Shown: positions 50,598 to 59,421 of the stretch, one piece after another | Layout of the letters: every line of letters starts with the position of its first letter | Numbering within the stretch: position 1 is the stretch's first letter | Assembly (NCBI GenBank): GCA_016194745.1 | Contig: JACQBA010000010.1 | Location: 1 to 64,000, forward strand | Length of the DNA: 64,000 nt | From: Elusimicrobiota bacterium | GTDB taxonomy: Bacteria; Elusimicrobiota; Elusimicrobia; UBA1565; JACRDR01 | Direction: 5' to 3' | Translations under genes and position numbers: made by a program | Notes under the pieces: generated by a model | The model's input: only the letters and a program-made list of their open reading frames with translations | Database searches by the model: none | What the model was told of the DNA's origin: nothing

Positions 50598-51766
50598 CGG
50601 ACCCGCTCGCGGCGGCGTTCCACGGCAAGAAGGTCCTGGTCACCGGCCACACGGGATTTAAAGGCGGGTGGCTGTGCACCTGGCTCAAGCGCCTCGGCGC
50701 CGAGACGGTCGGCTATTCGCTGGCGCCCGAGCCGGGACGGCCCAGCCTGTTCGAGGAGGCCGACGTCGCGCCGGGAATGGTCTCCCTCACGGGCGACGTT
50801 CGGGACGCGGAGTCCCTTCGGGCCGTCTTCGAGAACCATCGTCCCGAGGTCGTCTTCCATTTGGCCGCGCAAGCGCTCGTGCGGCGCGCCCATAAAGATC
50901 CCGTCGGCACGTTCGCGACCAACGTCCAAGGGACGGTCAATCTCCTCGAGTCCGTCCGCGCGACGCCGTCGGTGCGGGCCGTCGTCATCGTCACGAGCGA
51001 CAAATGCTACGAGAACCCGGGTGCCCAGCGTCCGTTTCGCGAGACGGACCCGCTCGGCGGGCACGAACCGTACGGGGCGAGCAAAGCCGCGGCCGAGCTC
51101 GTCGCGGCCGCCTATCGCGGCGCCTACTTCGGACCGCGCCCGTCCAACGGAAACGGCTCCGCGCGCGCGCCCGCGGGGGTCGCGACCGCGCGCGCGGGCA
51201 ACGTGATCGGCGGCGGCGACTGGGCCGAGGACCGCATCCTTCCGGACTGCGTCCGGGCCCTCTCCGACGACAAGGCCGTGGTCCTGCGCCATCCCGAGTC
51301 GACCCGGCCGTGGCAGCACGTCCTGGACCCGACCGCGGGATATCTTTGGCTCGCCGCTCGCCTCCTGCAGGACCCCGCCCGTCATGCCGGTCCATGGAAC
51401 TTCGGCCCATCGAGCCGCAACGCGGTGACCGTACTCGAAGTCGCCCGGATGGCGGCGCGCGCGTGGGCGTCGGCCGACGTCGAGCCGGTGGTGCGGCGCG
51501 AGAAGGGAGCGCCGCGCGAGGCCTCCGTCCTGGCCCTCGACTCCTCGAAGGCCAAGCGCCAGCTCGGCTGGCGCGCGGTCTATTCCTGCTCCGAGGCGGT
51601 CGAGGAGGCGGTCAGCTGGTATCGCCGCCGGCTCGTCGGCAAGGAGGACGGCCGCGCTCTCACGGAGTCGCAGCTCGAGGCGTATTGCGCGCGCGCGAAG
51701 TCGACCGGCCTGTCCTGGGCGGGGCGCGCGTCCGCCTCCGCCGCGAAGAGGAAGGCCAAGTCATGA
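50594..51766 (+). CDS. rfbG: CDP-glucose 4,6-dehydratase
   Basis: 390 residues from a GTG start overlapping the rfbF stop. [15 protein letters not shown] is the diagnostic N-terminus of this enzyme; VTSDKCYEN (Asp, Lys) and YGASK form the active site, and [20 protein letters not shown] follows. It converts CDP-glucose to CDP-4-keto-6-deoxyglucose. The C-terminus carries a short basic tail. ATGA junction with rfbH. Confidence 0.92.
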   Translation: MTDPLAAAFHGKKVLVTGHTGFKGGWLCTWLKRLGAETVGYSLAPEPGRPSLFEEADVAPGMVSLTGDVRDAESLRAVFENHRPEVVFHLAAQALVRRAHKDPVGTFATNVQGTVNLLESVRATPSVRAVVIVTSDKCYENPGAQRPFRETDPLGGHEPYGASKAAAELVAAAYRGAYFGPRPSNGNGSARAPAGVATARAGNVIGGGDWAEDRILPDCVRALSDDKAVVLRHPESTRPWQHVLDPTAGYLWLAARLLQDPARHAGPWNFGPSSRNAVTVLEVARMAARAWASADVEPVVRREKGAPREASVLALDSSKAKRQLGWRAVYSCSEAVEEAVSWYRRRLVGKEDGRALTESQLEAYCARAKSTGLSWAGRASASAAKRKAKS

Positions 51767-53121
51767 CGCGCCCCGGCGCCAATCCCGCCAAGAGCGCGCC
51801 GAGCGAAGCGCAGCTCAGGCATCAGATCTTGGAACTCGTGGGACTCTATGCCGAGCTTCACCACGGCGACAAGCCGTTCATCGCCGGACAGAGCCCGGTC
51901 AAGGCCTCCGGCCGCGTCTATGGCCCGGAGGAGATGGAATCCCTCGTCGACTCGGCGCTAGACTTCTGGCTGACGACGGGCCGCTTCAACGACGCCTTCG
52001 AGTCGAAACTCTCCGAATTCCTCGGCGCGCGCCACGTGCTCACGGCGAACTCGGGCTCCTCGGCCAACCTCCTTGCCGCCGCCGCGCTGACGTCCCCCAT
52101 GCTCAAGGACCGGGCGCTCAAGCCGGGCGACGAAGTGATCGGCGTCGCGGCCGCCTTCCCGACCACCGTCAACCCGCTGTTGCTCTACGGCCTCGTCCCC
52201 GTTTTCGTCGACATCAAGATCCCGACCTACAACATCGACGCGAGCCGCCTCGAGGCCGCCGTCACCCCCAAGACGAAGGCGATCATGCTCGCGCATACTC
52301 TCGGCAACCCTTTCGATCTCGGCGCGGTCATGAAGGTCGCCCAGAAGCACCAGCTCTGGGTCGTCGAGGACTGCTGCGACGCGCTGGGCGCGACGTATCA
52401 AGGGAAGAAGGTCGGCACCTTCGGCGACATCGGCACGCTGAGTTTTTATCCGGCCCACCACATCACGATGGGCGAGGGCGGCGCGGTGTTCACGAAGGAC
52501 GCGTCCTTCAAGAAGATCCTCGAATCGCTGAGGGATTGGGGACGCGACTGCTGGTGCGATCCCGGAAAGGAGAACACCTGCGGCAAGCGCTTCGGGTGGC
52601 AGCTCGGCTCCTTGCCCCAAGGCTACGATCACAAGTACATCTACTCTCACCTCGGCTACAATTTGAAGATCACCGACATGCAGGCGGCCGTGGGACTGGC
52701 CCAGCTCGACCGGCTGCCCGAGTTCGTCGAGAAACGCAAAGCGAACTTCCAGTTCCTGAAGAAGCGCCTGGCCACGCTCGAGGACGTCTTCATCCTCCCC
52801 GAGGCGACGCCTGGGTCCGATCCCTCCTGGTTCGGATTTCCGATCACGATCCGCGAGAAGACTCCGATCCGGCGGGCCGAGCTCATGCATCACCTGGACG
52901 AGAAGAAGATCGGCTCGCGACTCCTCTTCGCCGGAAACATCACCCGCCAGCCGTACTTCGCGGGACGGCCGCACCGCGTCGCCGGCGAGCTCAAGAACAC
53001 CGACGCGGTGATGGAGCGCACCTTTTGGATCGGCGTCTATCCGGGCTTGGGCAAGCCGCAATTGGAATACGCGGCGGAGATCCTGGAAGCGTACGTGCGC
53101 GCGCGGATGAAAGAGGCGTGA
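51763..53121 (+). CDS. rfbH: CDP-4-keto-6-deoxyglucose 3-dehydratase (E1, RfbH)
   Basis: 452 residues, DegT fold with His232 in place of the PLP lysine ([14 protein letters not shown]), as expected for a PMP-dependent dehydratase. The segment [21 protein letters not shown] is the iron-sulfur region of RfbH/AscC; only three cysteines (263, 265, 273) are visible in it. The next stretch ([19 protein letters not shown]) is nearly canonical. It removes the C3 hydroxyl together with an E3 reductase, which is not encoded in the window. GTGA junction with the following SDR. Confidence 0.9.
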   Translation: MTRPGANPAKSAPSEAQLRHQILELVGLYAELHHGDKPFIAGQSPVKASGRVYGPEEMESLVDSALDFWLTTGRFNDAFESKLSEFLGARHVLTANSGSSANLLAAAALTSPMLKDRALKPGDEVIGVAAAFPTTVNPLLLYGLVPVFVDIKIPTYNIDASRLEAAVTPKTKAIMLAHTLGNPFDLGAVMKVAQKHQLWVVEDCCDALGATYQGKKVGTFGDIGTLSFYPAHHITMGEGGAVFTKDASFKKILESLRDWGRDCWCDPGKENTCGKRFGWQLGSLPQGYDHKYIYSHLGYNLKITDMQAAVGLAQLDRLPEFVEKRKANFQFLKKRLATLEDVFILPEATPGSDPSWFGFPITIREKTPIRRAELMHHLDEKKIGSRLLFAGNITRQPYFAGRPHRVAGELKNTDAVMERTFWIGVYPGLGKPQLEYAAEILEAYVRARMKEA

Positions 53122-54059
53122 GAAAGCGCGGACAGGAACGCGTGCTCCTTACCGGAGCGACGGGCTTCATCGGCCGCCGCCTCGCGGAGACGCTGCTCGA
53201 GGCGGAGTGCAACGTGCACCTGCTCGTACGTCCGTCGTCCGACAAGAAGCCGCTATACGCGCTCGCCGGCGAACCCGTGCTGCACGAGCACGACGGGACG
53301 ATGCAGGGGATGATGAAGCTCTTCCGCGCGGCGGAGCCGGACACGGTGATCCATCTGGCCGGCGTCACGCTGCCCGACCACTCGGTCGAGGACGTCGACG
53401 CGATGCTCCAGGCGAACGTCGTTTTGGGCACTCAGATTTTGGACGCGTGCCTGCGCTTCAAGACGAAGCGATTCATCAACACGGGGACCTACTGGCAGCA
53501 TTTCAATCACGACGCCTACAACCCGGTCTGCCTCTACGCCGCGACGAAGCAGGCGCTCGAGGACATCCTGCGGTACTACACCGAGACGTCGACGCTGCGC
53601 GCGCTCACGTTGGTCCTCTACGACGTATACGGGCCGGGCGATCCGCGCGACAAGCTGCTGTCCCAGCTCGAACGAGCCCGGCGCGACGGCGGCGAGCTCA
53701 AGCTCACCCCCGGCCGCCAACTAGTGGACTTCGTGCACGTCGACGACGTGGCCTCGGCCTACGTGCACGCGCTCAAGCTCCTCTCCGAGAGGGCGAGCGA
53801 CGTCCACGGACGCTCCTTTTCCGTACGGACCGGCAAGCCGGTATCGGTCAAGGAATTCATCGAGACCTACCTCCGCCTCACCCAGGCGAACGTCCCGGTC
53901 GAATTCGGCGCCAAGCCCTATAGGCCGCGCGTCGTCATGTCCCCGTGGGAAGGTCCGCTCCTGCCCGGCTGGAAGGCGCGCATCGGCCTCGAGGACGGAC
54001 TGCGGCGAACGATCGACTGCTGGTCGCCCAAGTCGAAGGCGAAAGCGGCCCATGGATAA
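53118..54059 (+). CDS. CDP-3,6-dideoxyhexose reductase-like SDR (abequose/paratose synthase type)
   Basis: 313 residues from a GTG start overlapping rfb[23 protein letters not shown] and YAATK, then [12 protein letters not shown], resemble RfbJ/CDP-abequose or paratose synthases, which reduce the 4-keto-3,6-dideoxyhexose. Position right after rfbH supports this. Whether the product is abequose, paratose or another epimer cannot be told. It overlaps the next gene by eight bases. Confidence 0.78.
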   Translation: MRKRGQERVLLTGATGFIGRRLAETLLEAECNVHLLVRPSSDKKPLYALAGEPVLHEHDGTMQGMMKLFRAAEPDTVIHLAGVTLPDHSVEDVDAMLQANVVLGTQILDACLRFKTKRFINTGTYWQHFNHDAYNPVCLYAATKQALEDILRYYTETSTLRALTLVLYDVYGPGDPRDKLLSQLERARRDGGELKLTPGRQLVDFVHVDDVASAYVHALKLLSERASDVHGRSFSVRTGKPVSVKEFIETYLRLTQANVPVEFGAKPYRPRVVMSPWEGPLLPGWKARIGLEDGLRRTIDCWSPKSKAKAAHG

Positions 54060-54990
54060 AAAGGCGCTCATTTCCTTCGTCGTCCCCGTATTCAATGAGG
54101 AAGACAACGTCGGCCCGCTGCGCGAGGCCGTCGAACGGGCTATGAAGTCCCTGCCGAAGTACGACTACGAGATCATCTTCACCGACAATCACAGCACCGA
54201 CCGCACCTTCGAGCGCCTCGCCGAGGCGGCCAAATCCGATGCGCGCGTCCGCGCGCTGCGCTTCTCGCGTAATTTCGGCTACCAGCGCTCCATCCTGACC
54301 GGCTACACCCGCGCCCGCGGAAGCGCCGCCATCCAACTCGACTGCGACCTGCAGGACCCGCCGTCCTTGATCCCCGAATTCATCCGCTTGTGGGAAGAGG
54401 GCCACCACGTGGTCTACGGCGTGCGCCGCAGCCGCAAGGAAGGCTGGTGCATCAACATCGTCCGCTCCGTCTTCTATCGCCTGATCGACAAGCTGAGCGA
54501 GGACCCCCTGCCGCGCGACGCCGGCGACTTCCGCCTCGTCGACCGGCGGGTCATCGAGGAACTGAAGAAAGTCGAGGACTCGCAGCCGTACCTGCGCGGG
54601 ACGCTCGCGACGCTGGGATTCAACCAGATCGGCGTCCCGTACGACCGGGACCTTCGCTCGCGCGGCGAGAGCAAATTCTCCCTGGGCGACATGATCAGCC
54701 TGGCGTTGGACGGCATCTTGAACCATTCGGTGCTTCCGCTGCGCGCGGCGACCTACGTCGGGCTGTTCGTGGCCGTCGCGACGTTCTTGATGCTCCTCGG
54801 CTACCTCGCTTCCCGCCTCCTCTTCGGCCAGCATTGGCCCGCGGGCTTCGCGACCACGACGATCCTCCTCCTCTTGTCCATCAGCTTGAACGCGATGTTC
54901 CTCGGCGTGATCGGCGAGTACCTCGGGCGCATCTACCGACAAATCAAACGCCGACCATTGACCATAGTCGAGCGGGAACTTAACTTCTAG
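54052..54990 (+). CDS. GtrB/ArnC-like family 2 glycosyltransferase
   Basis: 312 residues. FVVPVFNEEDNV, TDNHSTDRT and DCDLQDPP (DxD) form the GT-A site; RGESKFSLGDMISLALDGI is typical of polyprenyl-phosphate glycosyltransferases, and two C-terminal transmembrane helices (about 230-290) anchor it. It probably links a sugar, perhaps the dideoxyhexose, to undecaprenyl phosphate for use by the GT-C enzymes. Last gene of the rfb cassette. Confidence 0.86.
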   Translation: MDKKALISFVVPVFNEEDNVGPLREAVERAMKSLPKYDYEIIFTDNHSTDRTFERLAEAAKSDARVRALRFSRNFGYQRSILTGYTRARGSAAIQLDCDLQDPPSLIPEFIRLWEEGHHVVYGVRRSRKEGWCINIVRSVFYRLIDKLSEDPLPRDAGDFRLVDRRVIEELKKVEDSQPYLRGTLATLGFNQIGVPYDRDLRSRGESKFSLGDMISLALDGILNHSVLPLRAATYVGLFVAVATFLMLLGYLASRLLFGQHWPAGFATTTILLLLSISLNAMFLGVIGEYLGRIYRQIKRRPLTIVERELNF

Positions 54991-55006
54991 GAAAACGTAT
55001 ATTTTC

Positions 55007-55044
55007 GGGTCCTGTCGCGATGGGGCCCATCGGCGGCAGGACCC
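55007..55044. terminator. Two-tier hairpin after the rfb cassette (possible terminator)
   Basis: GGGTCCTG (55007-55014) pairs with CAGGACCC (55037-55044), and inside it CGATGG (55018-55023) pairs with CCATCG (55027-55032). It sits 17 bases after the last stop of the operon, where a terminator is expected, but no T-run follows on the + strand; ATTTTC lies on its left side instead. Confidence 0.4.
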
Positions 55045-55088
55045 GTCAGAAAGATCTGCCGCTTATCATGGAAAGTCCTCCTCTAGGC

Positions 55089-55097
55089 TGTTACAAT
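55089..55097 (+). promoter_or_regulatory. Extended -10 promoter of the 55109-59421 operon
   Basis: TGTTACAAT, 11 bases before the ATG at 55109. Same layout as at 12936, 22917 and 41780. Confidence 0.65.
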
Positions 55098-55108
55098 AAG
55101 AGCATACG

Positions 55109-56680
55109 ATGGCCCGCATCCTCCTGATCCGTCCCCCGTCCGTGTTCTCCGCCTCGAGCTACAGCTCTCCGGTGACGATGCCGCTCGCGCTCGCGTACCT
55201 GAGCGCGAACCTGCTCAAGCACGGGCATTCGGTCGAGAACATCGACGCGCTCGGCGAGGACATCAACCACATCGACGTCTCCTACAGCCCGCGCGTGCGC
55301 TATCGCGGCCTGTCCACGCCGGCCATCCTGGGGCGGATCAAGTCGCGCCCGGACGGGATCGGCGTCTCGGTCATGTTCTCGCAGGATTGGCCGCACGTCG
55401 AGGACATGATCAACGCGATCCACCAGCGCTACCCAGACGTGCCGATCATCTTGGGCGGCGAGCACGCCACGGCGGCGAGCGAGTACGTGCTGCGCAGCTG
55501 TCCGGCCGTCAACTTCATCTCGCTCGGCGAGGGCGAGGAGACGATCGTGGACTGGGCGGATTGGCTGGACGGCAAGAAGCCCGTCGAGCAGATCGCCGGC
55601 ATCCAGTTCCTGTCCAAGGACAAGAGCCTGCAGATCAACCCGCCCCGTCCTCGGCTGCGCACGCCGGACGACCTTCCTTTGCCGGCGTGGCAGCTGTTCA
55701 ATCTCGAGCCCTATTTCCAAGTCGGCGAGGGCCACGGCGTCGAGCGCGGCCGGAGCATGCCTCTCGTCGCGACGCGCGGCTGCCCCTACCAGTGCACGTT
55801 CTGCTCGAGCCCGTTCATGTGGACGACGCGCTACGTCATGCGCCAGGTCCCCAAGGTCGTCGACGAGATCGAGCACTACATCGAGCGCTACAAGGCCGAC
55901 AACATCGACTTCTTCGACCTCACGGCGATCGTCAAGAAGGATTGGACGCTCGAGTTCTGCCGCGAGATCAAGCGCCGCGGCCTCAAGTTCACCTGGCAGC
56001 TGCCGAGCGGAACGCGCTCGGAGGCCATGGACGCCGACGTGCTCAAGGAGATGGCCGAGGCGGGCTGCATGAACGTGACGTACGCGCCGGAAAGCGGCTC
56101 GAACCGGACGCTCAAGGAGATCAAGAAGAAGGTCGTCCTCCCGCGGATGTTCGATTCGATTCGCCAAGCGAAGAGGAACGGCATCTTCGTCAAATGCAAC
56201 CTGATCATCGGATTTCCCCGCGAGACGCGCCTCGACATGTGGAAGACGCTGTGGTGCGCGATCCGCTTCGCGATCATCGGCGTCGACGACACCGGCGTCT
56301 ATCCCTATTCTCCATATCCCGGCTCCGAGCTCTATCACTACCTGCGCGACACCGGCGCCATCAAGGAGATGGACCGCTCCTATTTCGAGTCTTTGATGAC
56401 GTTCATGGACCTGCGACAGTCCTCGAACTACTGCGAGAACGTCGGCTCTCGCGAGATCGCCTTCTACCGCTTCGTCGGCATGTCCGCGTTCTACGGGCTG
56501 AGCTTCCTCCTGCACCCGAGCCGCGTCGCGCGGAGCCTGCGCAATTACAAGGAACACAAGTCCGACACGGTGTTCGAGGAGCGTCTGTTCGCGTACCTGC
56601 GCCGCCGCAAGCTCGAGAAGGGGTCCGCGGCCGCCCAGGGCCGGGAGCTTCCGGCCGAACCCGCGCACTCCGGACGCTGA
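55109..56680 (+). CDS. B12-binding radical SAM protein (class B-like)
   Basis: 523 residues. Cobalamin-binding domain about 1-145 (ILLIRPPSVF, LGGEHATAASE, LGEGEE), radical SAM C225, C229 and C232 (RGCPYQCTFCSSPF). The C-terminal segment has one hydrophobic stretch (MSAFYGLSFLL) and a basic tail, suggesting membrane proximity. First gene of a three-gene unit with two glycosyltransferases. Substrate unknown. Confidence 0.85.
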   Translation: MARILLIRPPSVFSASSYSSPVTMPLALAYLSANLLKHGHSVENIDALGEDINHIDVSYSPRVRYRGLSTPAILGRIKSRPDGIGVSVMFSQDWPHVEDMINAIHQRYPDVPIILGGEHATAASEYVLRSCPAVNFISLGEGEETIVDWADWLDGKKPVEQIAGIQFLSKDKSLQINPPRPRLRTPDDLPLPAWQLFNLEPYFQVGEGHGVERGRSMPLVATRGCPYQCTFCSSPFMWTTRYVMRQVPKVVDEIEHYIERYKADNIDFFDLTAIVKKDWTLEFCREIKRRGLKFTWQLPSGTRSEAMDADVLKEMAEAGCMNVTYAPESGSNRTLKEIKKKVVLPRMFDSIRQAKRNGIFVKCNLIIGFPRETRLDMWKTLWCAIRFAIIGVDDTGVYPYSPYPGSELYHYLRDTGAIKEMDRSYFESLMTFMDLRQSSNYCENVGSREIAFYRFVGMSAFYGLSFLLHPSRVARSLRNYKEHKSDTVFEERLFAYLRRRKLEKGSAAAQGRELPAEPAHSGR

Positions 56681-56687
56681 TCCCTAA

Positions 56688-58280
56688 ATGAACCGACAGT
56701 CCCCCCGGCGCGCGCTCGCGGGGGCGACTTTCGTCGCGGCGGCGGCCGCCGCGGCGCATCTCTGGTACATTCGCGCCGACGCGTTCACGCCGTCGTGGGA
56801 CGACGCGTGGTATCTCGAGGAAAGCCTCCGTCTCCACGACGCGTTCCTCCAGGGGCCGAAGGCATTCGTCGACGCCTACGTCCACATGTTCCGCTTCAAG
56901 GCGCCTCTCTTGTCGGTCCTGGCCGCGCCCTTCTTCGCGTTCGGCCGCTCCGCCGCCGCGGCGCTGGCCGTCAATACGGTGATGGTGGCCGCCGCGGGGA
57001 TCTACGCCTTCCTCCTCGCGAGCAGCCTCTTCGGAGCCGGCGCGGGGCTCTTGGCCTGCGTCATCGTGGAGACGATGCCTCTGCTCTACGGGCTTTCGCG
57101 CCAATTCATGGTCGAGTGCGCGCTGACGACGGCGGTCCTCGCGTGGGTCTTCCATCTCGTGGCGTCGGACGGCTTGCGCAAGCGCCCGCACGCGACGGCG
57201 CTCGGGATACTCCTCGGAGCGGGCCTGCTGCTGAAGGTCCTCTTTCCGCTCTTCATCGCGGCGCCGACGGCCTATTGGCTATGGCAAAGACTTCGGGGCG
57301 CGAGCTCCCGGGAGCGAGCGAAGTCCCGGAGCGGCGCCATGCGGGTCGTCGTCATCGGCGCGCCGATCGCGCTCAGCTGGTACGCCTTCAACTGGCCGTA
57401 CGTGCTCGCCTTCGCGTACTCCGCCGGGTTTGGAGCGGTCGCGTCGCATTACGCGGGCGGCGGATGGTCTTTCCTCTCGTCACTCACTTACCTCCGGGCC
57501 CTCGCGTCGGAAGGCGTCGGCGCCTATTATGCCGTCGCAGCGCTGTTCGCGGGAGCCGCGCTGCTGCGGACGATCGGCACGCGCAGCATTTTGGAGAGGG
57601 CGGCCGAGAGCGAGCGAACCATGCTGCTCGCCGCGTGGCTCCTGCCGCTCGCGGTCTTCGTCTTCGGCCGCAACAAGGAGCTGCGGTTCGTGGCGCCCCT
57701 ATTGCCCGCCGTCGCCGTCGCCCTGGCCGCCGCGCTCGACCGCCTGCACCTGCGCCCGTGGAAACCCGCGCTTCTCGCCGCGTTCTTCGCCTATCCCGCG
57801 GACGCCTTCGTCCGCGCGACGTTCGGCGCGTCGGTCCTGCCCCATAGGCCGCTCGCCTACGCCCTCCCGCCCCGCGCCGACGAGGACTGGAAGCAGCGCG
57901 AGCTCGTCGACTGGGCGGCCGCCGGCATGCCCGGAGGCGGCGACCTCCCGGTCATCGCGGTCGCGCTCGAACACCCGAAGCTCAACGCGAACAACCTCTC
58001 CTATTTCAGCGCCCTGCGCGGCCGCCAGACGCGCTACGTGAACCTGGGCCACGCGCAGGACTCGGTCCAAGCGGCGCTGATCAGGGTGCGGGAGAAGGGG
58101 GCCGACGCGGTGCTTGTCGTCTCCGGCGTCCCCCCCGAGTCCTTGCCCGCGGATTTCAACCGGGTGAACGACGAGTTGATGCGCCTGCTCGACGGCGGCG
58201 GCCTCGAGTTCACACGCGCGCGGGCGATCGAGCTGGGCGGCGGACGCAGCGCGGTCCTTTACGCGCGCCCCCAAAATTGA
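56688..58280 (+). CDS. Polytopic GT39/ArnT-like glycosyltransferase
   Basis: 530 residues with about 10-12 helices. The first loop has WDDAWYLE, the Asp-Asp motif of GT39-type enzymes, and further aromatic and charged loop residues (FRFKAPLLSV). The C-terminal 130 residues are soluble. Such enzymes transfer sugars from polyprenyl phosphate on the outer face of the inner membrane. It follows the radical SAM gene by seven bases. Confidence 0.78.
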   Translation: MNRQSPRRALAGATFVAAAAAAAHLWYIRADAFTPSWDDAWYLEESLRLHDAFLQGPKAFVDAYVHMFRFKAPLLSVLAAPFFAFGRSAAAALAVNTVMVAAAGIYAFLLASSLFGAGAGLLACVIVETMPLLYGLSRQFMVECALTTAVLAWVFHLVASDGLRKRPHATALGILLGAGLLLKVLFPLFIAAPTAYWLWQRLRGASSRERAKSRSGAMRVVVIGAPIALSWYAFNWPYVLAFAYSAGFGAVASHYAGGGWSFLSSLTYLRALASEGVGAYYAVAALFAGAALLRTIGTRSILERAAESERTMLLAAWLLPLAVFVFGRNKELRFVAPLLPAVAVALAAALDRLHLRPWKPALLAAFFAYPADAFVRATFGASVLPHRPLAYALPPRADEDWKQRELVDWAAAGMPGGGDLPVIAVALEHPKLNANNLSYFSALRGRQTRYVNLGHAQDSVQAALIRVREKGADAVLVVSGVPPESLPADFNRVNDELMRLLDGGGLEFTRARAIELGGGRSAVLYARPQN

Positions 58281-58296
58281 AACACTGACGTCCCCG

Positions 58297-59421
58297 ATGA
58301 GACCGGTCAAGGTGATGCAGGTCCTGGAGTGCGGCGGACCCGGCGGAACGGGCGAGCAAGTCGCCGCCCTGTGCACGGGACTTCGGCCGCCCGAATTCGA
58401 GACGACGCTCGTCTACGCGGTCCGGCCGGGCGCCTCCGCCGAGGAATACGCCGCTCGCGTCGGCGGAGCCGTCAAGACCGTGCATATCCCGGAGATGGTG
58501 CGGGAAATCTCGCCCATCCGCGACGTGAAGGCGCTGTTCAGCCTCTATCGGCTATTCAAGAATGAGAAGCCGGACGTCGTCCACGCGCATTCCTCCAAAG
58601 CCGGCTTCCTCGCCCGCTGGGCGGCATTGCTCGCCCGCGTCCCCCGCATCTACTACTCGCCGCGCGGCTACAGCTTCCAGATGAGCGACCGCAACGGGAT
58701 CAGCCGCGCGCTCTACAAGATTCTCGAGTGGTCGGTGTCCTGGATCGGAGAGATCGTCGCGGTCTCCTCCTCCGAGGCGGTCCTGGCCGTGCCCCTCGCG
58801 CGCCCGAAGCACGTCCACGTGGTGCAGGATCCATATCTAGGCAAACTGCCCGCCCTCGCCGCGCGCGGCGAGAACGGCAAGGACGGGATCAAGATCGGCG
58901 CGTGCGGGCGGCTGACCTACGCCCGCAACCCGGTCGCGTTCGTCAAGCTCGCTCAGCGCGTGACGGACTCGCGCAACGGCGTCCGCCTCGAGTGGATCGG
59001 CGACGGCGAGCTCGCGGGGGCGGCGAAGGAGATGATCCGCGACATGAATCTCGCCAACCGCCTCGAGGTCACGGGCTGGCTCGACCGGGCGGACGTCGAG
59101 AAGCGGCTGCTCGGGATGGACATCTTCGTGCACTACTCGCGCTGGGAGGGCCTGCCGGGCGCCGTGCTCGAGGCCATGGCCGCGGGGCTTCCCGTCGTCG
59201 CCTCGGACATCCCGGGTAACCGCGACGCGGTCGTCCATCTGGAGACCGGATTCCTGGCGCGCTCCGAGGTCGAGGCGCTCGAGTTCGTCCTCAAGCTCAT
59301 CGACGACCCGGACATCCGCCGCCGCATGGGCGAGGCCGGCCGCCGCCGCGTCGAAAAGGACTTCACGGTCGACGCGACCCTCTCCTCTCTCAAGCGCCTT
59401 TACAAGATCGGCCGCGTCTAG
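58297..59421 (+). CDS. Family 4 glycosyltransferase
   Basis: 374 residues, GT-B fold. Glycine-rich N-terminal loop GGPGGTGEQVAAL, VVHAHSSKAGFLAR, SPRGYSF, and the C-terminal donor site EGLPGAVLEAMAAGLPVVAS (E-x7-E). Cytoplasmic retaining transferase. It comes 16 bases after the GT39-like gene and its end overlaps the convergent membrane-protein gene by four bases. Confidence 0.9.
   Translation: MRPVKVMQVLECGGPGGTGEQVAALCTGLRPPEFETTLVYAVRPGASAEEYAARVGGAVKTVHIPEMVREISPIRDVKALFSLYRLFKNEKPDVVHAHSSKAGFLARWAALLARVPRIYYSPRGYSFQMSDRNGISRALYKILEWSVSWIGEIVAVSSSEAVLAVPLARPKHVHVVQDPYLGKLPALAARGENGKDGIKIGACGRLTYARNPVAFVKLAQRVTDSRNGVRLEWIGDGELAGAAKEMIRDMNLANRLEVTGWLDRADVEKRLLGMDIFVHYSRWEGLPGAVLEAMAAGLPVVASDIPGNRDAVVHLETGFLARSEVEALEFVLKLIDDPDIRRRMGEAGRRRVEKDFTVDATLSSLKRLYKIGRV

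Noticed and set aside
55007..55044. Hairpin as a confirmed intrinsic terminator
   Set aside because: The stem is good but there is no T-run after it on the + strand, so it is listed only with low confidence.
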